Made by a program: the position numbers and the translations under genes
Notes under the pieces: model-generated
Told to the model about the DNA's origin: nothing
The model's input: the letters and a program-made list of their open reading frames with translations, nothing else
Database searches by the model: none
From: Chitinophagaceae bacterium
Lineage (GTDB): Bacteria > Bacteroidota > Bacteroidia > Chitinophagales > Chitinophagaceae
NCBI GenBank assembly: GCA_023251285.1
Contig: JAHEZB010000130.1
Span: 1 to 6,544 of the forward strand
DNA length: 6,544 nucleotides
Direction of reading: 5' to 3'
Part shown: positions 1-6,167 of the stretch, piece after piece
How the letters are laid out: each line of letters opens with the position of its first letter
Numbering within the stretch: position 1 is the first letter of the stretch

Positions 1-21
1 ATAAAAAAGTATTTAGCATTT

Positions 22-29
22 CAAATATA
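22..29 (-). promoter_or_regulatory. Possible -7 promoter element facing left
   Basis: CAAATATA on the plus strand reads TATATTTG on the minus strand, an exact match to the Bacteroidota -7 consensus TAnnTTTG. It would drive a gene leaving the left edge of the window. I find no TTTG or TTG at the expected distance upstream, and the region is A/T-rich, so chance is a real alternative. Confidence 0.2.
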
Positions 30-214
30 AAAAATGAAAATCTTCTTTTACTAATTTACTTATTCACATCAGATAAAAAATGTTAAAAACTTTATAGCGA
101 TAAGCGGTAATCTTCTGTACAGGACAGACTGTAAACTTTGCACTAAAATCCTCGATCATAGATTTTCCATCAACTTTCGGTGGATGCATCATCATTCCGG
201 TTCGATGCAATTTT

Positions 215-247
215 TTTGCAACTGTTGATTTATTTTTAATACTTTCG
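215..247 (+). promoter_or_regulatory. Candidate promoter of the cytochrome gene
   Basis: TTTG at 215-218 and TACTTTCG at 240-247 resemble the Bacteroidota -33 (TTTG) and -7 (TAnnTTTG) elements, with one mismatch in the latter and 21 bases between them. Transcription would begin about 10-15 bases before the ATG at 267, giving a very short leader. This rests on pattern matching in A/T-rich DNA only. Confidence 0.3.
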
Positions 248-266
248 ATAAACAAAAATTTCCATC

Positions 267-791
267 ATGAAAAAAAGTTTCGTCATTATTGTTGCTTGTT
301 TAATAAGTGTTTTTGTTTTCCAGGCCTTTACTACTTCATACCAGCCAAGGTTTACCAATTTACAGATTCTTCCTAAAAATATTTCCGAAGATGGCCTTGA
401 CAGTGTAATGCATCATTTCACTGCATCTCTCGGCGTAAAATGTAATTATTGCCATGTAAGAAATGATGATACCAGGAAAATGGATTTTGCAAAAGATGAC
501 AAGCCCGAAAAACAAATAGCACGAAAGATGATGCTGATGACAATTGATATTAATAAAAATCATTTTCAACAAATAGAAGAAAGTATGAAGGACGGAATGG
601 CGCTGCCAACAACTGATACATCTTCAGTGAGCTATATGCTGAAATATGTTACTTGTTATACTTGCCATCATGGTGATCCGCATCCTGAAAACAAGCCACC
701 TAAAAAAATGGAGAACCAACCTCCAATGCCGCCTGCAAACAGTGGAAATAATCCTGCCCCAACCCCAAATAATGGCAAAAAGTTAAATTGA
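267..791 (+). CDS. Exported di-heme c-type cytochrome (reaction-centre cytochrome C-like)
   Basis: This 174-residue protein has two haem c attachment motifs, CNYCH at residues 59-63 and CYTCH at 130-134. A basic N-terminus and a hydrophobic stretch (about 5-21) form a Sec signal peptide, so the haem domain should lie in the periplasm. C11 sits too early in the hydrophobic stretch to be a convincing lipobox cysteine. The segment NLQILPKNIS (31-40), the GVKCNYCH motif, a Met-containing helix ARKMMLMT (85-92) that can supply an axial haem ligand, and TCYTCHHG (129-136) match the family named after the photosynthetic reaction-centre cytochrome C subunit. Classical members of that family carry four haems and are about twice this length. 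Short two-haem forms are common in non-phototrophic Bacteroidota, with unknown electron partners. The tail from about residue 137 is rich in Pro, Asn and Lys and probably disordered. The gene stands alone and faces the adenosyltransferase gene. Electron transfer is inferred from the haem motifs; the specific role is unknown. Confidence 0.9.
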   Translation: MKKSFVIIVACLISVFVFQAFTTSYQPRFTNLQILPKNISEDGLDSVMHHFTASLGVKCNYCHVRNDDTRKMDFAKDDKPEKQIARKMMLMTIDINKNHFQQIEESMKDGMALPTTDTSSVSYMLKYVTCYTCHHGDPHPENKPPKKMENQPPMPPANSGNNPAPTPNNGKKLN

Positions 792-875
792 TTTCGAAGA
801 GAGATCAGGACTTTTTTTTAACAAAATATACCGGCAATTTATTTACTGAATGCACCGTTGTTTCAAAATACACAT

Positions 876-1436
876 CTAAACGCGTGCTTTCCAAGTGATT
901 TCCGGCGTGTTATTTTTCATGCCGGTATAACGAGCTAACATAAAAAGATAGTCACTAAGGCGATTGATATATTTTATGATTAGCGGATTTACCTCCGTGT
1001 CGCTTTCCATCAAATTTACACAACACCTTTCCGCTCGCCTGCATACGCAACGGGCGACATGCATAAAAGAAACCGAGGGAGAGCCGCCAGGCAAAATAAA
1101 ATTTTTCATTACAGGAAGTTCTTTGTCCATTTCGTCCATTTCCTTTTCCAGTAATTGAACATCGCTTTCATGAAGATCAGGAATCGGCATATTTATTTTT
1201 TTATCCGGATCACAGGCGAGCTCTGAACCAATGGTAAATAACCGGTCCTGTATTTCTTTCAGAATATCTTTTGCATGCTCGTCATTGCAAAAATCCGACA
1301 CCAACCCGATGTGAGAATTTAATTCATCCACTGTGCCATAAGCCTCAATGCGCGGATTACTTTTTAAAACTTTTGTTCCGCCGATAAGGCTTGTCTTTCC
1401 TGAGTCCCCGGTTTTCGTGTAAATTTTCATTGCCAT
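876..1436 (-). CDS. Corrinoid (cob(I)alamin) adenosyltransferase, PduO type
   Basis: This enzyme transfers the adenosyl group of ATP to the cobalt of reduced cobalamin to make coenzyme B12, in the cytoplasm. The 186-residue length is normal for PduO-type enzymes. The N-terminal ATP-binding segment KIYTKTGDSGKTSLIGG (4-20) is intact. It is followed by AYGTVDELNS (32-41), LPGG (115-118), the Arg-rich helix ARCVCRRAER (128-137) and YINRLSDYLFMLAR (156-169), in the family's usual order. The start at 1436 gives MAMKIYTKTGD. Met3 is an alternative start and would make no functional difference. No other cobalamin gene or B12-dependent enzyme lies nearby, so the gene probably serves a B12 salvage route or a mutase encoded elsewhere, for example methylmalonyl-CoA mutase. 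That last point is inference. I saw no cobalamin riboswitch in the 220 bases upstream. The gene converges with the cytochrome gene, leaving 84 bases between stops and no clear terminator. Confidence 0.93.
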   Translation of the reverse strand: MAMKIYTKTGDSGKTSLIGGTKVLKSNPRIEAYGTVDELNSHIGLVSDFCNDEHAKDILKEIQDRLFTIGSELACDPDKKINMPIPDLHESDVQLLEKEMDEMDKELPVMKNFILPGGSPSVSFMHVARCVCRRAERCCVNLMESDTEVNPLIIKYINRLSDYLFMLARYTGMKNNTPEITWKARV

Positions 1437-1476
1437 AGTTGTATCAGTTTATTTTGGGAAATTCTTTTTTGTTTTA

Positions 1477-1505
1477 TAAAAGTAAAGGAAAATGGGTGGA
1501 TGCAA
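1477..1505 (-). promoter_or_regulatory. Candidate promoter of the adenosyltransferase gene
   Basis: On the minus strand, TTG (1505-1503) is followed after 18 bases by TACTTTTA (1484-1477), one base off the Bacteroidota -7 consensus TAnnTTTG. The leader to the ATG at 1436 would be about 35 bases. I could not pick out an equally good promoter for the divergent acetyltransferase gene in the rest of 1437-1656, which otherwise holds nothing I recognise. Confidence 0.25.
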
Positions 1506-1656
1506 TTAAATTGAATTTTGATTTCTACACCCGTTTCTGCGACGTCTCAAACGAAATATAAAGCTGTTAAATTCCCTTTTTTTCAAAAACAGATACTTAA
1601 CTTTAAAGTGAAACAACTGATATTTTTAACTGAGAAAAAATTTTAAAATAAAATCA

Positions 1657-2139
1657 ATGAACAATAATCCTCAAATCGTACTACGCCAGACTGAGCTCGA
1701 CGACCTTGAATTCTTCTTTCAATTTCAGCTGGACAAAGAAGCGATCTATTTAGCAGCATTCACGCCGAAAGATCCGTCAGACAAACCAGCATATTTAACC
1801 AAATATTCCAGGTTGTTGAATGAGCCAACAGTAAATATGCGCACCATTTTATTCGACAACAAAATCGCAGGAAGTATTTCGAAGTTTGAGATGGAAGGTC
1901 ATGCAGAAATCACCTACTGGCTTGATAAAGATTCTTGGGGTAAAGGCGTTGGAACCACTGCGCTTAGAAACTTTCTGACTTTTGAAAAGATGAGGCCCAT
2001 TTTTGGAAGGGTAGCATTCGACAATTACGGCTCACAAAGAGTTTTAGAGAAATGTGGCTTTGTAAAGATCGGTAAAGACAAAGGTTTTGCAAATGGTCGG
2101 GGAAGAGAAATAGAGGAATTCATTTATAAATTGACTTGA
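1657..2139 (+). CDS. GNAT family N-acetyltransferase (RimJ/RimL-like)
   Basis: This 160-residue protein is a single GNAT domain that transfers an acetyl group from acetyl-CoA to an amine; the substrate cannot be told from sequence. It opens with LRQTELDDLEFFF (9-21), the usual first strand and helix of the Acetyltransf_3 (RimJ/RimL) group. Motif A is ITYWLDKDSWGKGVGTTAL (85-103), where GKGVGT forms the pyrophosphate-binding loop for CoA. Motif B is VAFDNYGSQRVLEKCGF (119-135), close to the family pattern of Asn, Ser and RVLEKxGF. Length is near the lower end of the usual range but no motif is missing. The start follows an A/T-rich stretch with no Shine-Dalgarno sequence, as expected in Bacteroidota. 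The next gene lies 89 bases downstream on the same strand, so co-transcription is possible but unproven. RimJ/RimL relatives modify ribosomal-protein N-termini, other proteins, amino acids or antibiotics, and nothing here favours one of these. Confidence 0.88.
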   Translation: MNNNPQIVLRQTELDDLEFFFQFQLDKEAIYLAAFTPKDPSDKPAYLTKYSRLLNEPTVNMRTILFDNKIAGSISKFEMEGHAEITYWLDKDSWGKGVGTTALRNFLTFEKMRPIFGRVAFDNYGSQRVLEKCGFVKIGKDKGFANGRGREIEEFIYKLT

Positions 2140-2228
2140 GGATTTGAAATTGTTCTTTTCGTAACGCAACACCGGGATTAAATTTCATTCCAAAATTGCG
2201 GACTATGATGCAGAACTAAAATCATCTT

Positions 2229-2594
2229 ATGGAAAAGCAAATACAGGATTTATTTAAAAAAGCATATGCAGCGTTCAATGCGAGAGAGATTGATACGGCA
2301 CTTTCCACAATGCATTCCAATGTTGAATGGCCAAAAGCATTTGAAGGGGGATATGTAAGCGGACATGATGAAATAAGAACATATTGGACGCGACAATGGA
2401 CAGAAATAAATCCGACTGTTGAACCGGTTGCATTTAATAAAAGGCAGAACGGATCTTTTGAAATTATTGTTCACCAGGTTGTAAAGGACCTGCAAGATAA
2501 ACTGGTGTTTGATGGAATAGTAAAGCACATTTACACTTTACAAGACGGTTTATTGAGGAGAATGCAAATCGAGCTACATAGACTGTGGAGTTAA
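2229..2594 (+). CDS. SnoaL-like / NTF2-fold small protein
   Basis: This 121-residue protein has the layout of the SnoaL-like NTF2 superfamily. An N-terminal helix (about 3-17, [14 protein letters not shown]) leads into a segment with a conserved Trp-Pro (34-35), then [17 protein letters not shown] (41-57), which matches the family's G-x-x-x-G-x-x-x-I pattern and second helix. Two or three C-terminal beta strands follow (about 76-118). The fold forms a cone-shaped pocket used by small enzymes such as ketosteroid isomerase and polyketide cyclase, but also by many proteins without known activity. I do not see enough to name a reaction, and no biosynthetic cluster surrounds the gene. It is probably cytoplasmic because no signal peptide is present. 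The TAA stop at 2592-2594 overlaps the stop codon of the opposing ABC ATPase gene by sharing TTAA. Confidence 0.8.
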   Translation: MEKQIQDLFKKAYAAFNAREIDTALSTMHSNVEWPKAFEGGYVSGHDEIRTYWTRQWTEINPTVEPVAFNKRQNGSFEIIVHQVVKDLQDKLVFDGIVKHIYTLQDGLLRRMQIELHRLWS

Positions 2595-3298
2595 CCAGTC
2601 GTTACCATTTTCTTTTCATTCAAACGATCGCTTTCGATAACGCCATCTCTTAAACGGATAATGCGGTGCGCATATTCGGCGATATCTTCTTCGTGGGTTA
2701 CTAAAATCACCGTGTTTCCATCAGCTTGTATTTTGTCAAAGATATTCATGATCTCGACGGAAGTTTTGGAATCAAGATTTCCGGTTGGTTCGTCTGCAAG
2801 AATGATCGAAGGATTATTAACCAAAGCGCGCGCAATCGCCACACGCTGGTTTTGTCCACCCGAAAGCTCATTGGGTTTGTGATGGCTTCTGTCTGCCAGA
2901 CCCACTTTATCAAGCATTTCGAGCGATAATTCCGTTCTTGTTTTTTTAGTAGTTCCGTTATAAATCAGCGGAAGGGCTACGTTTTCCGCGGCAGTCAAAC
3001 GGGGTAATAAATTAAATTGTTGGAATACAAAGCCGATCTCTTTATTACGCACATCTGCCAGATCATCATCCTGCATCTTACTCACATCTTCCCCATTCAA
3101 AATATACCGGCCGGCAGTGGGAGAGTCCAGGCAACCGAGAATGTTCATCAGGGTCGATTTTCCACTTCCACTCGGGCCCATCAGCGCAACGTATTCATTT
3201 TTCAATATTTCCAAAGAAATTCCTTTAAGCACTTTTAATTCCTGCTTTCCGAGGAAATAGCTTTTTTGAATATTTTCTAATTTTATGATCGACGACAT
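2591..3298 (-). CDS. ABC transporter ATP-binding protein, LolD/MacB type
   Basis: This 235-residue ATPase subunit belongs to the LolD/MacB/FtsE-like class of ABC systems. All nucleotide-binding elements are present: Walker [10 protein letters not shown] (41-49), Q-loop Gln93 within [10 protein letters not shown], signature LSGGQ (145-149), Walker B IILADEP (165-171) followed by TGNLDS (172-177), and the switch His202. Asn150 replaces the Gln common in LSGGQQQR, a minor change outside the core motif. The ATPase sits on the cytoplasmic face and powers a permease of the FtsX/MacB-like kind, which extracts lipoproteins, exports peptides or drugs, or acts mechanically on the envelope. No permease gene lies in the window, so the exact system is unknown. 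The start lies 54 bases after the gatC stop on the same strand, which suggests a gatC-ATPase operon. The stop overlaps that of the convergent SnoaL-like gene by four bases. Confidence 0.92.
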   Translation of the reverse strand: MSSIIKLENIQKSYFLGKQELKVLKGISLEILKNEYVALMGPSGSGKSTLMNILGCLDSPTAGRYILNGEDVSKMQDDDLADVRNKEIGFVFQQFNLLPRLTAAENVALPLIYNGTTKKTRTELSLEMLDKVGLADRSHHKPNELSGGQNQRVAIARALVNNPSIILADEPTGNLDSKTSVEIMNIFDKIQADGNTVILVTHEEDIAEYAHRIIRLRDGVIESDRLNEKKMVTTG

Positions 3299-3352
3299 AT
3301 ATTTTAGTTCTGAGTTGGATGTTGTATTTTTTTACATTTACACATTTTCGCC

Positions 3353-3643
3353 TTATTTCTTTATCACCTTTGGCACTTTAAAAAATTTGCCGCCATGCAA
3401 AGGCGCATTTTTGAAAACATCTTTCCGGCTTATTTCTCCTTTTACTGTATCGGTTCTAAATACATTTATATTATCACTCATGTGCAATAACGGCGCTACG
3501 TTGCTTGTATCCAGTTCGTTTAATTTATCAATGAAACCAATCATTTTTTCCAGGTCAGTTTTAATGACCTCTTTTTCTTCATCAGTAAATTCGAGACGGG
3601 AAAGATGAGCCAGTTTTTCTATTAAAGCATCATTTACAATCAT
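3353..3643 (-). CDS. gatC: Asp-tRNA(Asn)/Glu-tRNA(Gln) amidotransferase subunit C
   Basis: GatC is the small subunit of the GatCAB complex, which converts misacylated Glu-tRNA(Gln) and/or Asp-tRNA(Asn) to the correct amidated forms; it wraps around GatA and links it to GatB. The 96-residue length is standard. Diagnostic stretches are IEKLAHLSRLEFTDEE (8-23), the dimer-facing FIDKLNELDTSNVAPLLH (37-54), Arg63-x-Asp65 (RTD), and the C-terminal NAPLHGGKFFKVPKVI (79-94). The chosen ATG at 3643 gives exactly the usual N-terminal length before the LAHLSRLE helix, and the next Met is residue 34, so the start is secure. gatA and gatB are not in the window; scattered gat genes are common outside Firmicutes. 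The downstream ABC ATPase follows after 54 bases. A TATATTTG box lies only four bases before the start codon, which raises the possibility of a leaderless or nearly leaderless transcript. Confidence 0.94.
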   Translation of the reverse strand: MIVNDALIEKLAHLSRLEFTDEEKEVIKTDLEKMIGFIDKLNELDTSNVAPLLHMSDNINVFRTDTVKGEISRKDVFKNAPLHGGKFFKVPKVIKK

Positions 3644-3647
3644 TGGG

Positions 3648-3655
3648 CAAATATA
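3648..3655 (-). promoter_or_regulatory. Exact -7 element next to the gatC start
   Basis: CAAATATA on the plus strand reads TATATTTG on the minus strand, a full match to the Bacteroidota -7 consensus TAnnTTTG. Four bases (CCCA) separate it from the gatC ATG at 3643. If used, transcription would start at or next to the start codon. No TTTG appears at the expected -33 distance, so the match may be fortuitous in A/T-rich DNA. Confidence 0.3.
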
Positions 3656-3723
3656 ATCACATTATTGTTTTATCATTTATCGCTTGTAGCTGCATTTATT
3701 CCGTTTGTCATTTTTTATAAAAC

Positions 3724-3866
3724 GAAAAGCCTGTCTCGCAGGAAAGAAAGTAAAAAATACGTTCGTACAAAAAAGGCTTTTCCTGATTACCGCAACGGAA
3801 TTGGCTTTGGACAGAAAATCTTTGTTTTTTTATGGAAAACAAAGTTGCGCAGATAAAACTTTCTTT
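3724..3866. repeat. Cluster of inverted repeats upstream of the symporter gene
   Basis: The divergent gatC/symporter intergenic region (3644-3909) carries several perfect inverted repeats. They are GAAAAGCC (3724-3731) with GGCTTTTC (3775-3782); CCTG (3730-3733) with CAGG (3739-3742); AAAGAAAGT (3743-3751) with ACTTTCTTT (3858-3866); TACG (3758-3761) with CGTA (3764-3767); CGCAAC (3791-3796) with GTTGCG (3844-3849); and the hairpin CTTTGTTTT (3820-3828) with AAAACAAAG (3836-3844), loop of seven. Some pairings exclude each other because they share bases or cross, so alternative folds are possible. The cluster ends 43 bases before the symporter ATG and could be a structured leader, a small mobile repeat, or chance in A/T-rich DNA. 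Two overlapping reading frames here (from 3665 and 3705) give Lys-rich peptides with no recognisable domain and are not called. Confidence 0.4.
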
Positions 3867-3909
3867 AGGTTCTATTTCTTAGTTTTGACGCTAATCTTTT
3901 AACTGTCTT

Positions 3910-5286
3910 ATGAATAAAAGAAAAAGCATCCTTCTGGTTTTCATTACGCTTACGATTGCTGTTATTTTTCACCTAATTGATATCTATAATTTCAACAGCC
4001 TTTCTCCTTTGTTTTTAAGAGTGCTCAGATGGATTTTCATTGGTTCATTAATTCTTTTCGCTCTTTATAAACGCACCCTTACCACCTGGATTCTGGTGAG
4101 TATGGCCATTGGAGTTGAGATTGGTTTGGATTTTCCGGAAGTGGCAAAAGATTTAAAAGTACTGAGCCAGATATTTTTGCGCCTGGTAAAAACAATCATT
4201 GCGCCTATTCTTTTTTCTACCCTGGTTGTTGGCATTGCCGGTCATTCAGATTTGAAACAAGTGGGCAGAATGGGATGGAAATCCATTGTATATTTTGAAG
4301 TGGTAACAACGGTCGCGCTGATCATCGGGCTTGTTGCCATCAATATTTCTCATGCTGGTGTTGGAATCCATATTCCGCCAGGTTTTCATGAAGAACTGCC
4401 GCCTTCAGTTCCGCAAACATGGCAGGATGTTTTGCTGCACATTTTCCCTGAAAATATTATTAAATCGATGTATAACGGCGACGTTTTGCCGATTGTGGTT
4501 TTCAGTGTCATCTTTGGGATCGGATTGGCGATGGTAAAAGAAGAAAAACGGAAGCCGATGCTGAATTTTTCAGAAAGCCTTGCAGAAGCGATGTTCAAAT
4601 TTACCAATATCATCATGCATTTTGCACCGTTTGGAGTGGGAGCTGCAATTGCAGTTACAGTCGGTCATTTAGGTCTTGATATTCTCTTTTCGCTGGTAAA
4701 ATTGTTGCTGACATTATATGCTTCTTTGGTTGTATTTGTTGGCGTGGTATTAATGTCTATTGCTTATTTTCTCCGGATTCCCATCAGGCAATTTATCAAA
4801 GCTGTTTCCGAGCCTGTTGCTATTGCTTTTGCCACTACCAGCTCAGAATCTGCATTGCCCATCGCAATGGAAAACATGGAGAAATTTGGAGTGCCCAGAA
4901 AAATTGTATCGTTTGTATTACCGACGGGATATACGTTTAATCTTGATGGAACTACTTTGTATCTATCGCTTGCAAGCGTGTTTGTAGCCCAGGCAGCCGG
5001 GATGCACATGCCATTTAGCACGCAACTGATCATGGGGCTTACGTTGATGCTTACCAGCAAAGGCGTAGCCGGCGTTCCTCGCGCGTCTTTGGTTATTTTA
5101 CTGGGAACAGTTTCTTCGTTCGGATTGCCATTGTGGCCTGTTATGGCGATTCTCGGTATTGATGAATTAATGGATATGGCGCGCACTTCTGTAAATGTGA
5201 TTGGAAATACTTTGGCCAGTTGCGTAATTGCAAAGTGGGAGGGAGAATTTGACCAGCAAAAAGCACTTGCGTATGTACCGGAATAA
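3910..5286 (+). CDS. GltP-like acidic amino-acid/dicarboxylate:cation symporter (DAACS/SLC1)
   Basis: This 458-residue inner-membrane carrier probably imports glutamate or aspartate with cations. Landmarks of the SLC1 fold are present: STLVVGIAGHSDLKQVGRMG (about 103-122) in the scaffold domain, hairpin 1 FATTSSESALP (307-317), NLDGT (344-348) in TM7, hairpin 2 LTSKGVAGVP (381-390), and TM8 with Asp418, Asp422, Arg425, Thr426 and Asn429. By alignment from memory to Pyrococcus GltPh, Asp422 and Arg425 match the ligands of the substrate amino group and side-chain carboxylate, which favours an acidic amino acid over plain C4-dicarboxylates. Asn433 replaces the Na+ ligand Asp405, as in proton-coupled GltP, and the C-terminus KWEGEFDQQKALAY also resembles E. 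coli GltP. The first about 57 residues add two hydrophobic segments (7-23 and 38-53) before the point where family members usually begin. The start at 3910 is the first ATG of the open frame. dedA follows after 94 bases on the same strand. Family assignment is firm; substrate and coupling ion are inferred. Confidence 0.92.
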   Translation: MNKRKSILLVFITLTIAVIFHLIDIYNFNSLSPLFLRVLRWIFIGSLILFALYKRTLTTWILVSMAIGVEIGLDFPEVAKDLKVLSQIFLRLVKTIIAPILFSTLVVGIAGHSDLKQVGRMGWKSIVYFEVVTTVALIIGLVAINISHAGVGIHIPPGFHEELPPSVPQTWQDVLLHIFPENIIKSMYNGDVLPIVVFSVIFGIGLAMVKEEKRKPMLNFSESLAEAMFKFTNIIMHFAPFGVGAAIAVTVGHLGLDILFSLVKLLLTLYASLVVFVGVVLMSIAYFLRIPIRQFIKAVSEPVAIAFATTSSESALPIAMENMEKFGVPRKIVSFVLPTGYTFNLDGTTLYLSLASVFVAQAAGMHMPFSTQLIMGLTLMLTSKGVAGVPRASLVILLGTVSSFGLPLWPVMAILGIDELMDMARTSVNVIGNTLASCVIAKWEGEFDQQKALAYVPE

Positions 5287-5380
5287 ATGATTTCCATTTT
5301 CGTTAAGAATTTTTGTTGTTTCTTTATCAGAATTTATCCCTTCAGGATTTCAAAAAAATTAATCATAAAAATTATCGTAA

Positions 5381-6073
5381 GTGGACTTGTTGTACATTCT
5401 GGGAATCACCATAAAAGAACTATTGAATCCGCAGTTTTATATCGAACATGGTGGTTTGTGGATGATCATTTTTATTGTTTTTGCCGAAACAGGTTTATTT
5501 GCCGGTTTTTTCTTACCTGGGGATGCTTTACTTTTTGTGACGGGCATTTACAGCGATCAAATCGTAACTGCTGCTTTGTTTCCCTCCCACAATGAATGGC
5601 TTGATTTAGGCATTCTGTGGCTGTTGATTACAGCCGCCGGAGTAATAGGAAATTTTGTTGGCTATTGGTTCGGCAGAAAAAGCGGCCCTTTTTTATACGA
5701 GCGAAAGGACTCTTTTTTCTTCAAAAAAAAGCATTTGATGCAGGCGCATGATTTTTATGAAAGAAATGGCGGTGGTGCAATTATTATCGCGAGATTTGTA
5801 CCTTTTGTCAGAACCTTCGCGCCGATAGTTGCCGGCATCGTAAAAATGGACCGGAAAAAGTTTGCGTATTATAATTTCGTTGGTTGCGTTCTTTGGGTAG
5901 GCAGCATGTTACTTGGCGGCCACTTTTTACAGAGGTTTATCATGAAAGAATTTGATTTCGATCTAAAAGAGCATCTTGAAGTAATCGTGATTGGAATTAT
6001 CGTGGTAACTACCTTTCCGGTCATATGGAAAGTTTTGATGCCCAAAAAGAAACCGAAGCCTGCAGGTAATTAA
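5381..6073 (+). CDS. DedA family (SNARE-associated/VTT domain) membrane protein, GTG start
   Basis: This 230-residue polytopic inner-membrane protein belongs to the DedA family, whose members include undecaprenyl-phosphate or phospholipid flippases and proteins needed for envelope integrity and proton motive force. Diagnostic segments are FAETGLFAGFFLPGDALLF (34-52), with the re-entrant Glu36 and PGD (46-48); GNFVGYWFGRKSG (90-102); and ARFVPFVRTFAPIVAG (137-152), with the conserved Arg138, Pro141 and Arg144. Further hydrophobic segments lie at about 77-97, 164-180 and 199-219, and the tail is basic (KKKPKP). The frame has TAA directly before GTG at 5381, so GTG is the earliest possible start; TTG codons at 5387 and 5390 are alternatives. 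The first ATG (residue 28) would remove part of the first membrane helix and the preceding LLNPQFYIEHGG region that Bacteroidota relatives usually carry, so I prefer GTG. It is probably co-transcribed with the symporter gene 94 bases upstream. The transported lipid cannot be named from sequence. Confidence 0.9.
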   Translation: MDLLYILGITIKELLNPQFYIEHGGLWMIIFIVFAETGLFAGFFLPGDALLFVTGIYSDQIVTAALFPSHNEWLDLGILWLLITAAGVIGNFVGYWFGRKSGPFLYERKDSFFFKKKHLMQAHDFYERNGGGAIIIARFVPFVRTFAPIVAGIVKMDRKKFAYYNFVGCVLWVGSMLLGGHFLQRFIMKEFDFDLKEHLEVIVIGIIVVTTFPVIWKVLMPKKKPKPAGN

Positions 6074-6128
6074 GAATCTGTGATATTTGTTGTTTTGCTG
6101 TCAGCTTGTTTATATCATTTGTTGTAAA

Positions 6129-6167
6129 GAATTTTGCTAAAAATAAAAAATTCATTTATTGAATTTT
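6129..6167. repeat. Three-part alternating inverted repeat before the glycosyltransferase
   Basis: GAATTTT (6129-6135), AAAATTC (6147-6153) and GAATTTT (6161-6167) let the middle arm pair with either neighbour. The right-hand pairing extends to an 8-base stem, AAAATTCA (6147-6154) with TGAATTTT (6160-6167), and a five-base loop that covers the candidate TTG start at 6159. On the minus strand the hairpin is followed by a T-rich run (opposite 6136-6146), as in a terminator, but no minus-strand gene ends here. All arms are A/T-rich, so stability and meaning are uncertain. Confidence 0.3.

Larger units (their letters stand above)
1..266. other. Gene-free left flank with weak signals
   Basis: I see no convincing gene here. 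A 63-codon minus-strand reading frame (255 down to 64) has no recognisable domain and low-complexity ends, so I do not call it. An inverted repeat TGCATC (185-190) / GATGCA (204-209) with a 13-base loop is followed by a run of seven T (211-217). It resembles a weak plus-strand intrinsic terminator, but no plus-strand gene is visible before it in the window. It could end a transcript that starts left of the window, or be chance. The first 60 bases are strongly A/T-rich. Confidence 0.4.

Noticed and set aside
64..255. 63-codon minus-strand reading frame next to the cytochrome gene
   Set aside because: No recognisable domain, ends inside A/T-rich DNA, and no sign of coding beyond being open. Left uncalled.
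792..875. Possible terminator between the convergent cytochrome and adenosyltransferase genes
   Set aside because: There is a run of eight T (811-818), but I find no stable stem directly before it.
1437..1656. Cobalamin riboswitch upstream of the adenosyltransferase gene
   Set aside because: No B12-box-like GCCACTG element or suitable stems were visible, and the leader implied by the best promoter is too short.
2140..2228. Inverted repeat TGAAATT (2145-2151) / AATTTCA (2181-2187) between the acetyltransferase and SnoaL-like genes
   Set aside because: Seven A/T-rich bases with a 29-base loop and no T-run; expected by chance.
3665..3902. Two overlapping plus-strand reading frames of 63 and 65 codons in the gatC/symporter gap
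   Set aside because: The peptides are Lys/Phe-rich with no known domain, and the same bases carry inverted repeats. An intergenic element explains them better.
4764..5297. 177-codon minus-strand reading frame opposite the symporter
   Set aside because: It is antisense to the conserved core of the symporter and has no family motif; a shadow of the real gene.
5287..5595. 102-codon plus-strand reading frame starting right after the symporter stop
   Set aside because: It overlaps the conserved DedA N-terminus in another frame and gives a Cys/Phe-rich peptide of no known type.
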